From Streptomyces sp. TRM70350 (GTDB lineage: Bacteria > Actinomycetota > Actinomycetes > Streptomycetales > Streptomycetaceae): 64,000 nucleotides of DNA. Within the stretch, counting starts at the first letter, position 1; each line of letters starts with the position of its first letter. The notes under the pieces are model-generated. The model did no database searches, had not been told where the DNA came from, and saw only the letters and a program-made list of their open reading frames with translations. The stretch lies in contig NZ_JAHUXH010000009.1 in NCBI RefSeq assembly GCF_019219825.1, positions 124,001-188,000 on the forward strand, given 5' to 3'. A program made the translations under genes and the position numbers. Of the stretch, positions 24,820-47,537 are shown piece by piece.

Positions 24820-25602
24820 ATGCCCAGCACTCGGACCTGTGTGCTGGCGGGCGTCCTCGCGTCCGCTTCGGCCGCCGCGCTCACGCTGCCCGCCCAGGCC
24901 GCCACTCCCGCCCCGCCCGAGCGGGCGGCCGCCCGGTGCGCCCACCCGTCCGAGGTCCTCGACCTGACCGGCTGGAAGCTGACCCTGCCCACCGGCGAGG
25001 ACGAGGACCCCACCGAGATCACACAGCCCGAGCTGGCGACCTTCTCCGCCAAGCCCTGGTTCCGCGTCGACCGCGACTGCGACGCCGTCCGGTTCCGGGC
25101 CGCCGTCAACGGCGTGACGACGGGAGGTTCCAGCTACCCGCGCGCGGAGCTGCGGGAGATGACGGACGACGGCGAGGACGAGGCCGCCTGGTCCACCACG
25201 GACGGCACCCACACCCTCGTGGTCAGGGAGGCGTTCACGGCCCTGCCCAAGGACAAGCCGCAGGTGGTCGGCGCGCAGGTGCACGGCGGGGACGACGACG
25301 TCACGGTGTTCCGCCTCGACGGCAGCAAGCTCTACATCACCGACGGCGACGACAGCCGCCACCACCTCGTCACCGACGACTACGAGCTGGGCACCGAGTT
25401 CGAGGCCAAGTTCGTGGCGGGGGACGGGAAGATCGCCGTCTACTACAACGGCGGCCTGGAGACGACGATCTCCCACGACGGCGACACCAACTACTTCAAG
25501 GCAGGCGCCTACACCCAGGCCAACTGCGGCAACTCGGACCCCTGCTCCAGCAGGAACTACGGCGAGGTCCGCATCTCGTCGATCGAGGGCAGCCACTCCT
25601 GA
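24820..25602 (+). CDS. Secreted polysaccharide lyase family 7 (alginate lyase)
   Basis: 260-residue exported lyase that cleaves alginate by beta-elimination. A signal peptide (residues 1-28) ends AQA. The PL7 motifs are present: SYPRAELRE (R-x-E-L-R), VVGAQVHG (Q-V-H) and YFKAGAYTQAN (Y-x-K-A-G-x-Y-x-Q), which hold the catalytic His, Tyr, Arg and Gln residues. Start ATG 24820 follows GGGAGG. The gene stands alone; its 3' end overlaps an antisense ATPase remnant. Confidence 0.93.
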   Translation: MPSTRTCVLAGVLASASAAALTLPAQAATPAPPERAAARCAHPSEVLDLTGWKLTLPTGEDEDPTEITQPELATFSAKPWFRVDRDCDAVRFRAAVNGVTTGGSSYPRAELREMTDDGEDEAAWSTTDGTHTLVVREAFTALPKDKPQVVGAQVHGGDDDVTVFRLDGSKLYITDGDDSRHHLVTDDYELGTEFEAKFVAGDGKIAVYYNGGLETTISHDGDTNYFKAGAYTQANCGNSDPCSSRNYGEVRISSIEGSHS

Positions 25603-25985
25603 CGTGCCGATCCGTCCCTCGCGTCATCAGACCGATGCCCCTGGTCGGCGAGGAGGGTACGGATGTGTTCGAGGCGCTCCAGGTCCTTCGGCCCGTGGGG
25701 TCGGACGGTGGCCTTGGCCTCGCCGATCAAGGCGATGGCCGCCCGGGGGCTTTGCGGGCGCTCGCCGGGGGCCAGGGCGAGCGGGTCGACCTCGTGCTTG
25801 GTCCGCGCGGCAGGGTCGGCGATCTCCGCCGAGCCCACCGCACCGAGCGACAGCCCGCGTCGGCGTTCCACCAGGTCCACCATGGGCAGTGTGATGAGCT
25901 GGTCCAGGACGCAGGCCGCGCCGCGGGTGCCGGTCGTCTGCGGTACGGCCCGCAGCGCGGCCGGTAGCGGGACCGGCTGATCAAC
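25557..25985 (-). pseudogene. C-terminal remnant of a DUF234-type ATP-binding protein
   Basis: A minus-strand frame reads LDQLITLPMVDLVERRRGLS, then HEVDPLALAPGERPQSPRAA and LIGEAKATVRPHGPKDLERL. This resembles the C-terminal nuclease-like DUF234 region of Streptomyces AAA ATPases, including the G-E-A-K core. The ATPase part is missing, the normal C-terminus (after RTLLADQGH) is replaced by unrelated residues, and no start codon with a binding site is evident. The remnant fills most of the gap between the lyase and the SWIM gene. Confidence 0.6.
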
Positions 25986-26050
25986 CCTGGCTCGACCCCC
26001 TAGGCTGGCGGAGTACCGACTGCACCATCACAGCAAAGCGGAAAAGGATC

Positions 26051-27727
26051 ATGCGCGGCCTCACCGAAGCGAACCTCAAGACGCTGGCCGGTGCCCGTTC
26101 CTTCGAACGCGCCCTCGGGTATCTCGACGCGGTGTCCGTGGTGGAGGTCGGTGACGGCTGGGTCACCGCGAGTGTCCACGGGACGGATCGGTACGAGGTG
26201 GAGCTGACCCTGGACGGGCCCGGCGGGCTGTCCGGCGCGTGCGACTGCCCGTACGGCCTGGAGGGCAACTTCTGCAAGCACTTGGTCGCCCTCGGCCTGA
26301 CCGTGCTCGCCCAGCGGGAGAGCCTGCCGCGGCAGCGGAAAGCGGCCCGGGAGCGCGCGCAGGGCCTCGACGGGTGGCTGTCCGCCCTGTCCAAGGACGA
26401 GTTGCTCGCCCTGCTGCGGGAACAGATCGACGAGGACCGGCAGTTGCGGCGACGTCTGGAACTGCGCGCCGCGAGCGCCCGCGGGGACCTCACCGCCGTC
26501 CGGTCCCGTATCCGCGATCTGCTCGACATCGGCCCCTTCGCGCAGTACGGCTACGTCGAGTACGCCGATGCCCGAGCCTACGCCGACCAAGCGGGGCAGG
26601 CGGTGTCCGCGATCGGCGCGCTGACCGGCTCGGGCCGGGCCGCCGACGCGATCACCCTGGCCCGGGAGGCGATGCGGCTGCTGGCCGAGGCGTTGGAGAG
26701 CGTCGACGACTCCGACGGCCGGCTCGGGCAGATCGGTGCGGACCTCGCCGACGCCCACCTCGACGCCTGTCGTGCGGCACGCCCCGACCCAGAGGAGCTC
26801 GCGCGCTGGCTGGTCGGCCATGCGCTCGGCGACATCGACGACGGCCTGACCGACATCGATCCGCTCGATTACGACGATGTCCTCGGCGAAGAAGGCATGG
26901 CCGTCCTGCGAAAGCTGGCCGTCGAGGCGTGGCGGCGCAACCGCCGCGGCTGGGCGGAGAAGCACCTGATGGAGCGTCTGGCCAAGGCCGGAGGAAACGT
27001 CGACGCGGTGATCGCCGTGCACGCGGCCGATCTCGCACCGAACGGCCACACGCACCTGGTCATCGCCCGCGAGCTGGATGCCGCCCGGCGTTCCGACGAG
27101 GCCCTGGACTGGGCGGAACGCGGTATCCGGGACGCCCGGGAACTCTCCGCCGTGGACACCGCCCTCGTCGACTATCTCTGCGACCGCTATGCGCGGGCGG
27201 GCCGGATCGCCGACGCTGTCGCCGTGCGCCGCGACCACTTCCGTGCCCGTCGATCGCTCCTCGCGTACCAGCAGCTGCGCGCCGCCGCGCGGGCCGCGGA
27301 CAGCTGGCCGGCCGAGCGCGAGGAAGCCCTCGCCCTGCTGCGTGCCGACGCGGAGCGGCCGCAACAGAGCTGGTACGGCGGCCCCGTCCTGGTCGACGCA
27401 CTGCTCGACGACAAGGACGTCGACGCCGCCTGGCAGGCCGCCACCGCCACCGGCGCCGACGACCGACAGTGGCTCACCCTCGCCGACCTGGCCCGTGCCA
27501 CCCGCCCCGCCGACGCGCTCAGCGTCTACCTGCGCCTGGCCGAGCCGCTGACCGGGCAGACCGGCAACACGGCCTACGAGCAGCTCGTCGGCCTGCTGCT
27601 GAGCATCCGCGACTGCCACCGCGGCCTGGGCACCGAGGACGAGTTCGCCGCGTACGTCACCGCGCTGCGCACCGCCCAGAAACGCAAGCGGAATCTGATG
27701 CGCCTGATGGACGAACACGGCCTGTGA
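26051..27727 (+). CDS. SWIM zinc-finger protein
   Basis: 558-residue cytosolic protein. The SWIM finger (residues ~73-88) is CDCPYGLEGNFCKH, i.e. C-x-C-x(9)-C-x-H, inside a beta-rich domain at residues 1-90. The rest is helical and TPR-like (EALDWAERGIRDAR, RIADAVAVRRDHF), resembling DUF6880. SWIM proteins act in DNA or protein binding; the role here is unknown. ATG 26051 follows AAAAGGATC. It is a single-gene unit. Confidence 0.87.
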   Translation: MRGLTEANLKTLAGARSFERALGYLDAVSVVEVGDGWVTASVHGTDRYEVELTLDGPGGLSGACDCPYGLEGNFCKHLVALGLTVLAQRESLPRQRKAARERAQGLDGWLSALSKDELLALLREQIDEDRQLRRRLELRAASARGDLTAVRSRIRDLLDIGPFAQYGYVEYADARAYADQAGQAVSAIGALTGSGRAADAITLAREAMRLLAEALESVDDSDGRLGQIGADLADAHLDACRAARPDPEELARWLVGHALGDIDDGLTDIDPLDYDDVLGEEGMAVLRKLAVEAWRRNRRGWAEKHLMERLAKAGGNVDAVIAVHAADLAPNGHTHLVIARELDAARRSDEALDWAERGIRDARELSAVDTALVDYLCDRYARAGRIADAVAVRRDHFRARRSLLAYQQLRAAARAADSWPAEREEALALLRADAERPQQSWYGGPVLVDALLDDKDVDAAWQAATATGADDRQWLTLADLARATRPADALSVYLRLAEPLTGQTGNTAYEQLVGLLLSIRDCHRGLGTEDEFAAYVTALRTAQKRKRNLMRLMDEHGL

Positions 27728-27913
27728 GCCAGGCGGTTCTCGCGCCCCTCCCACCAGACCGGCCATCGCCGTATGACGAGACCCCTGTGGTCGCAGACCA
27801 TCCTGTCGGCGTCCCACGCAGTCCGGTGCTCACCGAGCCCACGGCCAAGCCGACGTTCTTGGAAGACGTTGCAGGGAGCGGCCGTCGCTCGTGCCGGTGT
27901 TGCCCCAGCGGGA

Positions 27914-28327
27914 TCAAATCTTGAAGACGGTGGCCCGTCCGCCGCACAGCGCGGTGAGGTCCTCCGGATCCGAGGTGAGGATCGTGACCGGCCCGGGGGC
28001 GGCGAGGGCGGTGGCGCTGAGCATGGCGTCGATGGCGTACTTGCGGCCGTGCAGACCGGCGTCGGCGAGGAGGGCGGCGGCGTGGCGGGCGATGGGCTCG
28101 GTGACCGGCTCGACGAGCAGGCGGGACAGTGTCCACTCCAGCGCCGGGCGGTTGATCCGCGGGTGGACCACCTCTACGAGGGTGGCCGCGGAGGTGATCA
28201 CCCGGAGGTCGTCGGCGCGGGCGAGGGCGAGCCAGGCGGTGACCGTGCGGTCGCGCAGGACAGCCTTGGCCAGCCCTTCGCTGCCGAGGACCAATGTGCC
28301 GCCGGGGACGGCGGGGGAGCGGGTCAC
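27914..28327 (-). CDS. PIN-domain ribonuclease toxin (VapC-like)
   Basis: 137 residues. PIN features are the acidic cluster E17 (LGSEGLAKAV), the ATLVEVVHPR segment and IDAMLSATAL with the second Asp, ending with LTSDPEDLTAL containing the third. The first residue of the quartet is Glu rather than the usual Asp in LVLGSEG, as in a subset of PIN toxins. GTG 28327 overlaps the antitoxin stop (GTGA), the normal arrangement of a toxin-antitoxin pair. Confidence 0.83.
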   Translation of the reverse strand: MTRSPAVPGGTLVLGSEGLAKAVLRDRTVTAWLALARADDLRVITSAATLVEVVHPRINRPALEWTLSRLLVEPVTEPIARHAAALLADAGLHGRKYAIDAMLSATALAAPGPVTILTSDPEDLTALCGGRATVFKI

Positions 28328-28587
28328 GCTGCGTCCGCCCCGCCCCGCGGCTGCTCCCGACGCGCCTGGTGGAGCTGGTCGCGCAGGGTTTGGATCTCCT
28401 CCTCCGTGACGGGGCCGTGTTCGGCCTCGGCGACGGCGATGAGTTCGTTGAGGTTGTCGCGTTCGATCTGGCGGGCGACGGCGGCGGCGACGTAGGCGGA
28501 CAGGCCGGAAGGACCGCTGCGCGCCTTGGCGGCCTCGGCGATGTCGCGCGGCATGGTGATCGAGTACTTGCCGGTGGGCTCACTCAT
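28324..28587 (-). CDS. Antitoxin of the PIN toxin (ribbon-helix-helix type)
   Basis: 87 residues from ATG 28587: KYSITMPRDIAEAAKARSGP then GLSAYVAAAVARQIERDNL resembles a CopG/RHH DNA-binding antitoxin, followed by an acidic toxin-binding tail (AEAEHGPVTEEEIQTLRDQL). ATG 28596 is an alternative start. Its stop overlaps the toxin start, so both are made together and the complex should repress this promoter. Confidence 0.83.
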   Translation of the reverse strand: MSEPTGKYSITMPRDIAEAAKARSGPSGLSAYVAAAVARQIERDNLNELIAVAEAEHGPVTEEEIQTLRDQLHQARREQPRGGADAA

Positions 28588-28787
28588 GCCACCCATCCTA
28601 CCCGTAGCCCTACCGCTGGCCTGAGGGCTGCGCTGCCGGGCTGAGGGGAACCGACAGGCGGGCCACGTGGACATCGTTGAGCGGGAGCTGACCGACCCCT
28701 GCCTCACCTCCTCAACAGGGGCTGCGTACCGGCGGCTGATCGTCCCTCGTGTTGATCGCGTCCGACGTCGAGAGGCCGTCTCTTGCT

Positions 28788-29750
28788 TCATCCCGCCATG
28801 CCGATGGGGTGGTTGGTCAGGTAGCCGCCCATGGAGGTGAAGTACTCGGTCGCGGGCAACTCGCGGCCGTCCTCGGTGCGTACGCGGGTGAGGGCCAGGC
28901 CGTGGTTGCGGCCGGTGCGGGCGTCGGCTCCGGCGACGATCACCACGCCGTCGCCCTCGCGGTAGAAGATGCGGCCGGGTGTGCCGCCGTAACGCCCCTC
29001 GGAGACGAAGGCGGACAGGACCTCGAGTCGCTTGCCCTTGTGGAAGGTGAAGGCGCTGGGGTACGGCTCGGACTGGGCGCGGACCAGGCGCTCCAGGTCC
29101 TCCGCCGGCCACGTCCAGTCGATGCGGCTGTCCTCGATGGACCGCTTGTGGAAGAAGCTCGCCCGGGACCGGTCCTGCCGGGTGAACTCGGTCTGCCCGG
29201 CGGCGATGAGGTCGAGCGCGCCGATGGTGACCGGCGCGATGAGGTCGACGGTCTTGTGGAAGAGGTCGGTGGCGGTGTCCTTCGGTCCGACCGCCACCGC
29301 TTCCTGCCGGACGATGTCGCCGGCGTCGAGTTCGTCGTTCATCATGTGCGCCGTGACGCCCACTTCGGGCTCGCCGTTGATCAGCGCCCAGATCAGCGGG
29401 GAGAAGCCGGCGTACTTCGGCAGCAGCGAGTCGTGCACGTTCAGTGTGCCGTGGCGCGGCAGGTTGAAGATGCGCGGGGGAATCCAGGTCCGCCAGTTGT
29501 TGGCCACGATGATGTCCGGGTCCGCCTCCTTGAGGCGCTCGAACAGCTCGTCGTCGTCAGGGCGGTTGCGGATCACGACCGGTACGCCGTGCTCCTCGGC
29601 GAGGTCGGCGACCGAGTCGCTCCAGATCTTCTCGTACGCGTGCTCGCTCTTGGGGTGGGTCACGACCAGGACCACGTCGTGCTCGGAGTCCAGGAGGGCT
29701 TGCAGGGTGCGGTGCCCCCAGGTCTGGTAACCGAACATGACGACCCGCAT
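28788..29750 (-). CDS. N5-hydroxyornithine formyltransferase (CchA-like)
   Basis: 320-residue enzyme of the methionyl-tRNA formyltransferase fold. It has the catalytic N104-x-H106-D pattern in NVHDSLLPKYAGFSP and the acidic loop NDELDAGD (Asp142), plus a C-terminal OB-like region. Family members such as CchA transfer the formyl group of N10-formyl-tetrahydrofolate to N5-hydroxyornithine, giving a hydroxamate. It diverges from the ornithine monooxygenase gene, with one iron box directly upstream of each gene, so it is expected to be derepressed in low iron. A tRNA role is unlikely because no deformylase is adjacent and context is siderophore biosynthesis. Confidence 0.92.
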   Translation of the reverse strand: MRVVMFGYQTWGHRTLQALLDSEHDVVLVVTHPKSEHAYEKIWSDSVADLAEEHGVPVVIRNRPDDDELFERLKEADPDIIVANNWRTWIPPRIFNLPRHGTLNVHDSLLPKYAGFSPLIWALINGEPEVGVTAHMMNDELDAGDIVRQEAVAVGPKDTATDLFHKTVDLIAPVTIGALDLIAAGQTEFTRQDRSRASFFHKRSIEDSRIDWTWPAEDLERLVRAQSEPYPSAFTFHKGKRLEVLSAFVSEGRYGGTPGRIFYREGDGVVIVAGADARTGRNHGLALTRVRTEDGRELPATEYFTSMGGYLTNHPIGMAG

Positions 29751-29788
29751 GGGGCTCCTCCTCAGGGCAGGGGTTGATCGGAGGCAAG

Positions 29789-29807
29789 TAAAGCAAGCCT
29801 TACCTAA
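29789..29807 (-). promoter_or_regulatory. Iron box (DmdR/IdeR site) 1
   Basis: TAAAGCAAGCCTTACCTAA matches the DmdR/IdeR 19-bp consensus (TTAGGTTAGGCTCACCTAA, either strand) at 14 of 19 positions when read in reverse. It lies 39 bp upstream of the formyltransferase start, where a bound repressor would block its promoter. Confidence 0.8.
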
Positions 29808-29891
29808 GGTTGCAACGTCGCCGACTTCACGTCCACTTGACCGCCATCGAGCCGCGGGTGTCCGCTTTGTCCTGTCGACAGCTCCATAGGA

Positions 29892-29910
29892 TTAGCTTAG
29901 GCTCACCTAA
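29892..29910 (+). promoter_or_regulatory. Iron box (DmdR/IdeR site) 2
   Basis: TTAGCTTAGGCTCACCTAA matches the 19-bp consensus at 18 of 19 positions, the strongest box in the window. It lies 92 bp upstream of the ornithine monooxygenase ATG and should control the plus-strand biosynthetic operon. Confidence 0.92.
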
Positions 29911-30002
29911 GTTTCGCTGGGGGGTGTGCCGTTCTGCCGGTGTGCCCTCCTCACGTACTTTCCCCACGCCTGACAGGCGGCTGCCCGCACGATGGGAGTG
30001 AC

Positions 30003-31358
30003 ATGTCACAGGTTCTTCCTGGTGACGCACCACCGGTACACGACCTCATTGGCATCGGCTTCGGGCCGTCCAATGTGGCCATGGCGATCGCGATCAGCGA
30101 GCACAACGCACGCGTCGGCAGGCAGGAGGCGGTCACCGCTCACTTCTTCGAGCAGCAGCCGAGCTTCGGCTGGCACCGCGGCATGCTGATCGACGACGCC
30201 ACCATGCAGGTGTCCTTCCTCAAGGACCTGGTGACGCTCCGGAACCCGGCCAGCGAGTACAGCTTCCTCTGCTATCTGAAGAGCAAGGGGCGGCTGGTCG
30301 ACTTCATCAACCACAAGAACCTCTTCCCGCTGCGGGTGGAGTTCCACGACTACTTCGAGTGGGCCGCGGCCAAGGTCGACGACATGGTCTCCTACGGCCA
30401 CGAGGTCGTCGCCGTCAGTCCCGTCGTCCGGGACGGAGTCGTGGAGTACCTCGACGTCACGGTCCGGTCGGGGGAGGGGCTGGCGCTCCACCGGGCCCGC
30501 AACCTCGTCATCGGCACCGGGCTGCGCCCCCTCATGCCGGAGGGCGTCGAGCGCGGCGAGCGCGTCTGGCACAACTCCGAACTGCTGAAGAAGGTCGATG
30601 GACTGGAGGGCACCTCGCCCTCCCGCTTCATCGTCGTGGGCGCCGGCCAGAGCGCCGCCGAGAACGTCGCCTACCTGCACCGCCGTTTCCCCGAGGCCGA
30701 GGTCTGCGCGGTCTTCTCCCGCTACGGCTACAGCCCCGCCGACGACAGCAGCTTCGCCAACCGGATCTTCGACCCCGAGGCGGTCGACGAGTTCTTCACC
30801 GCGCCCGAGGACGTCAAGCGCAGGCTCATGGACTACCACGGCAACACCAACTACTCCGTGGTGGACATCGATTTGATCGACGACCTGTACCGGCAGATGT
30901 ACCAGGAGAAGGTCCTCGGCACCGAGCGGCTGCGCTTCCTCAACGTCTCCCGCCTCACCGACGTCAAGGAGACGCCGGACGGCGTACGTGCCGGTGTGAC
31001 GTCCCTCGTCACCGGCGAGGAGACCCTCCTGGACGCGGACGTCGTGGTCTTCGCCACCGGCTACAGCCCCGCCGACCCCGTCGGTCTGCTCGGCGAGGTC
31101 GCGGACCGCTGCCTGCGCGACGACGAGGGGCGCGTCCGCGTCGAACGCGACTACCGCATCACGGCCGACCCCGAGCTGCGCTGCGGCATCTACCTCCAGG
31201 GCGGCACCGAGCACACCCACGGCATCACGTCGTCCCTGCTGTCCAACACCGCGATCAGGGTCGGCGAGATCCTGGACTCGATCCTCGGCCGGGGCCTCAC
31301 GTCCGCTTCCCGCGAGGCTCGGACGGTCGCCGACGGAGTCGGCAGCACCGCCCGCTAG
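30003..31358 (+). CDS. L-ornithine N5-monooxygenase (CchB-like)
   Basis: 451-residue flavoprotein hydroxylating the side-chain amine of ornithine with FAD, NADPH and O2. The FAD site is IGIGFGPSNVAMAI near residue 17, the NADPH site is VVGAGQSAAENVAYL near 220, and the substrate/FAD loop DVVVFATGYSP lies near 353. Length is normal. ATG 30003 (MSQVLPGD) is preceded by GGGAGTG; upstream in-frame residues run through the iron-box promoter. It starts the plus-strand operon hydroxylase, binding protein, NRPS, MbtH. Confidence 0.94.
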   Translation: MSQVLPGDAPPVHDLIGIGFGPSNVAMAIAISEHNARVGRQEAVTAHFFEQQPSFGWHRGMLIDDATMQVSFLKDLVTLRNPASEYSFLCYLKSKGRLVDFINHKNLFPLRVEFHDYFEWAAAKVDDMVSYGHEVVAVSPVVRDGVVEYLDVTVRSGEGLALHRARNLVIGTGLRPLMPEGVERGERVWHNSELLKKVDGLEGTSPSRFIVVGAGQSAAENVAYLHRRFPEAEVCAVFSRYGYSPADDSSFANRIFDPEAVDEFFTAPEDVKRRLMDYHGNTNYSVVDIDLIDDLYRQMYQEKVLGTERLRFLNVSRLTDVKETPDGVRAGVTSLVTGEETLLDADVVVFATGYSPADPVGLLGEVADRCLRDDEGRVRVERDYRITADPELRCGIYLQGGTEHTHGITSSLLSNTAIRVGEILDSILGRGLTSASREARTVADGVGSTAR

Positions 31359-31473
31359 TCCCGTCACCCCCGGATCCAGCCCCCCACATCGCCGCGCCCT
31401 GCAGTGACGCCCGCGCGCCCGACAGGCATGGCAACACCGTGTAACACCGCGAAAGCCCGTGAAAGGAAAGAAC

Positions 31474-32529
31474 GTGTCCACTGGTACACGCCCCGCGCCG
31501 GCGCGGTTCGCCGGATACATCCCCAGAGCGGCCGTGGCCGCCGTCGCCGCGCTCGCCCTGACCGCCTGTGGGGGCGGATCCGGCAACACCGAGTCGGAGT
31601 CCACGTCCTCGGCGTCGAGCGACGCGGGTGCGAAGTCCACGGCCTTCCCGGTCACGGTCGAGCACAAGTACGGCAGCACGACCATCGAGAGCGAGCCCAA
31701 GAAGGTCGTCACGCTCGGCCTGTCCGACCAGGACGCGGTGCTGGCGCTCGGTATCAAGCCGGTCGGGGCGGTCGACTGGTTCAAGGAGGACCCGTACGGC
31801 AAGTGGCCCTGGACCAAGGACAAGTGGGGCTCCGACCTGCCGGAGATCGTCGGTGAGCGCGACGAGTACAACATGGAGAAGATCGCGGCGCTGAAGCCGG
31901 ACCTGATCATCGCCCAGTACTCGGGCATGAAGAAGGAGCAGTACGACACGCTCTCCAAGATCGCCAAGGTCGTCGCCCAGCCCAAGGACTACCCCGACTA
32001 CGCGGCGCCGTGGGAGGTGATGACCCAGCAGATCGGCAAGTCGCTGGGCAAGGAGGCCGAGAGCGAGAAGCTGATCTCGGACATCGACGCGCGGTTCAAG
32101 GCGGTCCGGGACGAGCACCCGGAGTGGGCCGACCTGACGCTCTCCGTGGCCGACAGCTTCGAGGCCGGCAAGTACTCGGCGTTCACCAAGACCGACCCCA
32201 AGGCGATCTTCTTCAACGAGCTCGGCTTCAAGCTGAAGCCCGAGATCGACAAGCTCGCCAAGCCGGGCTGGAACGTCGCCGAGCTCAGCGCCGAGAAGCT
32301 GAACGTGCTCGACGTCGACCGCCTCGTCTGGGTCACCTCCAGCACCGAGGCCAACGACCGGATCAAGGCCGAGCCGCTGTACAAGAAGCTGAAGGTCCAC
32401 CAGGACAAGCGCGACCTGTTCGTCCCCTACCAGGACCCGGACATCGGCGCCGCGTTCTCCTTCAACACCGTCCTGTCGATTCCGTACGCCATCGACGAGA
32501 TCGTTCCCCTGCTGGAGAACATCAAGTGA
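31474..32529 (+). CDS. Iron-siderophore substrate-binding lipoprotein
   Basis: 351-residue periplasmic-binding protein (class III, FepB/FhuD type). The signal peptide ends at the lipobox LTAC, which anchors the protein to the membrane. The two lobes are linked by a long helix and contain the typical blocks VVTLGLSDQDAVLALGIKP and KPDLIIAQYSGM. GTG 31474 is chosen because AAAGGAAAG lies just upstream. It delivers the ferric siderophore to the permeases at 53.2-56.3 kb, far from this gene, so one iron-boxed operon carries the binder and another the transporter. Confidence 0.92.
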   Translation: MSTGTRPAPARFAGYIPRAAVAAVAALALTACGGGSGNTESESTSSASSDAGAKSTAFPVTVEHKYGSTTIESEPKKVVTLGLSDQDAVLALGIKPVGAVDWFKEDPYGKWPWTKDKWGSDLPEIVGERDEYNMEKIAALKPDLIIAQYSGMKKEQYDTLSKIAKVVAQPKDYPDYAAPWEVMTQQIGKSLGKEAESEKLISDIDARFKAVRDEHPEWADLTLSVADSFEAGKYSAFTKTDPKAIFFNELGFKLKPEIDKLAKPGWNVAELSAEKLNVLDVDRLVWVTSSTEANDRIKAEPLYKKLKVHQDKRDLFVPYQDPDIGAAFSFNTVLSIPYAIDEIVPLLENIK

Positions 32530-32568
32530 CGACCGTCCTGTGACGACCGTCCTGTGACGGCCGTTCTG
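32527..32568 (+). repeat. Three tandem 14-bp repeats at the binding-protein stop codon
   Basis: TGACGACCGTCCTG occurs at 32527-32540 and 32541-32554, then as TGACGGCCGTTCTG at 32555-32568. The first copy's TGA is the stop codon. They lie in the leader ahead of the NRPS gene and may reflect slippage duplication. Confidence 0.85.
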
Positions 32569-32577
32569 CGACTGACG

Positions 32578-32626
32578 GTGCACCGCTGACGCCCGCCCGG
32601 CCACGGGAGGCGGCTCAGCGGTGCAC
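32578..32626 (+). terminator. Strong hairpin between binding-protein gene and NRPS
   Basis: GTGCACCGCTGA (32578-32589) pairs perfectly with 32615-32626, with extra GC pairing in the 25-nt loop (GCCCGCC against GGAGGCGG). No T-tract follows, so it is either a partial terminator or an attenuator that lowers read-through into the NRPS gene, or mRNA protection. Confidence 0.7.
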
Positions 32627-32678
32627 GTCGCCGGGGCTGTCCGCCGGCAGCGGGCAGGGTTCCGGCACAACGAAGCGC

Positions 32679-32701
32679 GCCGGGGCGTGCCACGCCCCGG
32701 C
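32679..32701 (+). terminator. Second hairpin in the NRPS leader
   Basis: GCCGGGGCGTG (32679-32689) and CACGCCCCGGC (32691-32701) are perfect 11-bp reverse complements with one spacer base, so the true loop is a few bases. The remaining ~250 nt of this 420-nt leader shows no iron box and no convincing gene, although the NRPS frame is open from 32824. Confidence 0.65.
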
Positions 32702-32949
32702 AAGATCCGCGCGAGAGCCGTCCGCGTTCCGCCCGTCCGGGTCCCAGCACTCCGCAGCCAGGGCCGCGCACCGGCCTCGGTCCCGTTGCCCGCGCACAGG
32801 ACGCGTATCTCCGCGTCTCCCCGATGACGCTCCCGTCGGGATCCCCGTCGTCCTGTCGGCGACCCGCGAGGCGCCCTGCCCCGCACCCCACGGTCGTACG
32901 ACTCCCCACTCATCCCACCGACGCACCACCAGGGAAGGGCCTTCCGAAG

Positions 32950-47240
<14,291 letters not shown>

Positions 47241-47244
<4 letters not shown>

Positions 47245-47450
47245 CGACCAACCCGTTCGAGGACCCGCAGGGCCGCTTCCTGGTCCTCGTCAACGACGAG
47301 AACCAGCACTCGCTGTGGCCGTCCTTCGCCGAGGTTCCGGCCGGGTGGCGCACCGCCTTCGGCGAGGACACCCGCGAAGCCTGCCTCGCCTACGTCGAGT
47401 CCCACTGGACCGACCTGCGCCCGGCGAGCCTGGCCGCCCGGCAGGGCTGA
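47241..47450 (+). CDS. MbtH-family NRPS chaperone
   Basis: 69-residue MbtH-like protein with the family hallmarks NDENQHSLWPSFAEVPAGW and the C-terminal SHWTDLRPASL. It binds adenylation domains and is often needed for their folding or activity. ATG 47241 overlaps the NRPS stop (ATGA), so it is translated with the NRPS. Confidence 0.95.
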
Positions 47451-47484
47451 GCCGCTGATGGCACGTCGTCGCCCGTGAGCGAAC

Positions 47485-47523
47485 GCGCCGGGGCGCTGCC
47501 GGTCGTCGGCGGCGCCCCGGCGC
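47485..47523 (+). terminator. 12-bp hairpin after mbtH
   Basis: GCGCCGGGGCGC (47485-47496) pairs perfectly with GCGCCCCGGCGC (47512-47523), loop 15 nt, 35 bp past the mbtH stop. It likely ends the biosynthetic operon. The other strand faces the decayed nuclease gene. Confidence 0.8.
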
Positions 47524-47537
47524 GCGGTGGTTCCGGC

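Noticed and set aside
27728..27913. Short frames between the SWIM and toxin genes
   Set aside because: Low-complexity, no binding site or family; nothing supported in this gap.
28588..28787. Possible mobile-element remnant between the antitoxin and formyltransferase genes
   Set aside because: No transposase motif, inverted repeat or target duplication could be found in this 200-bp gap.
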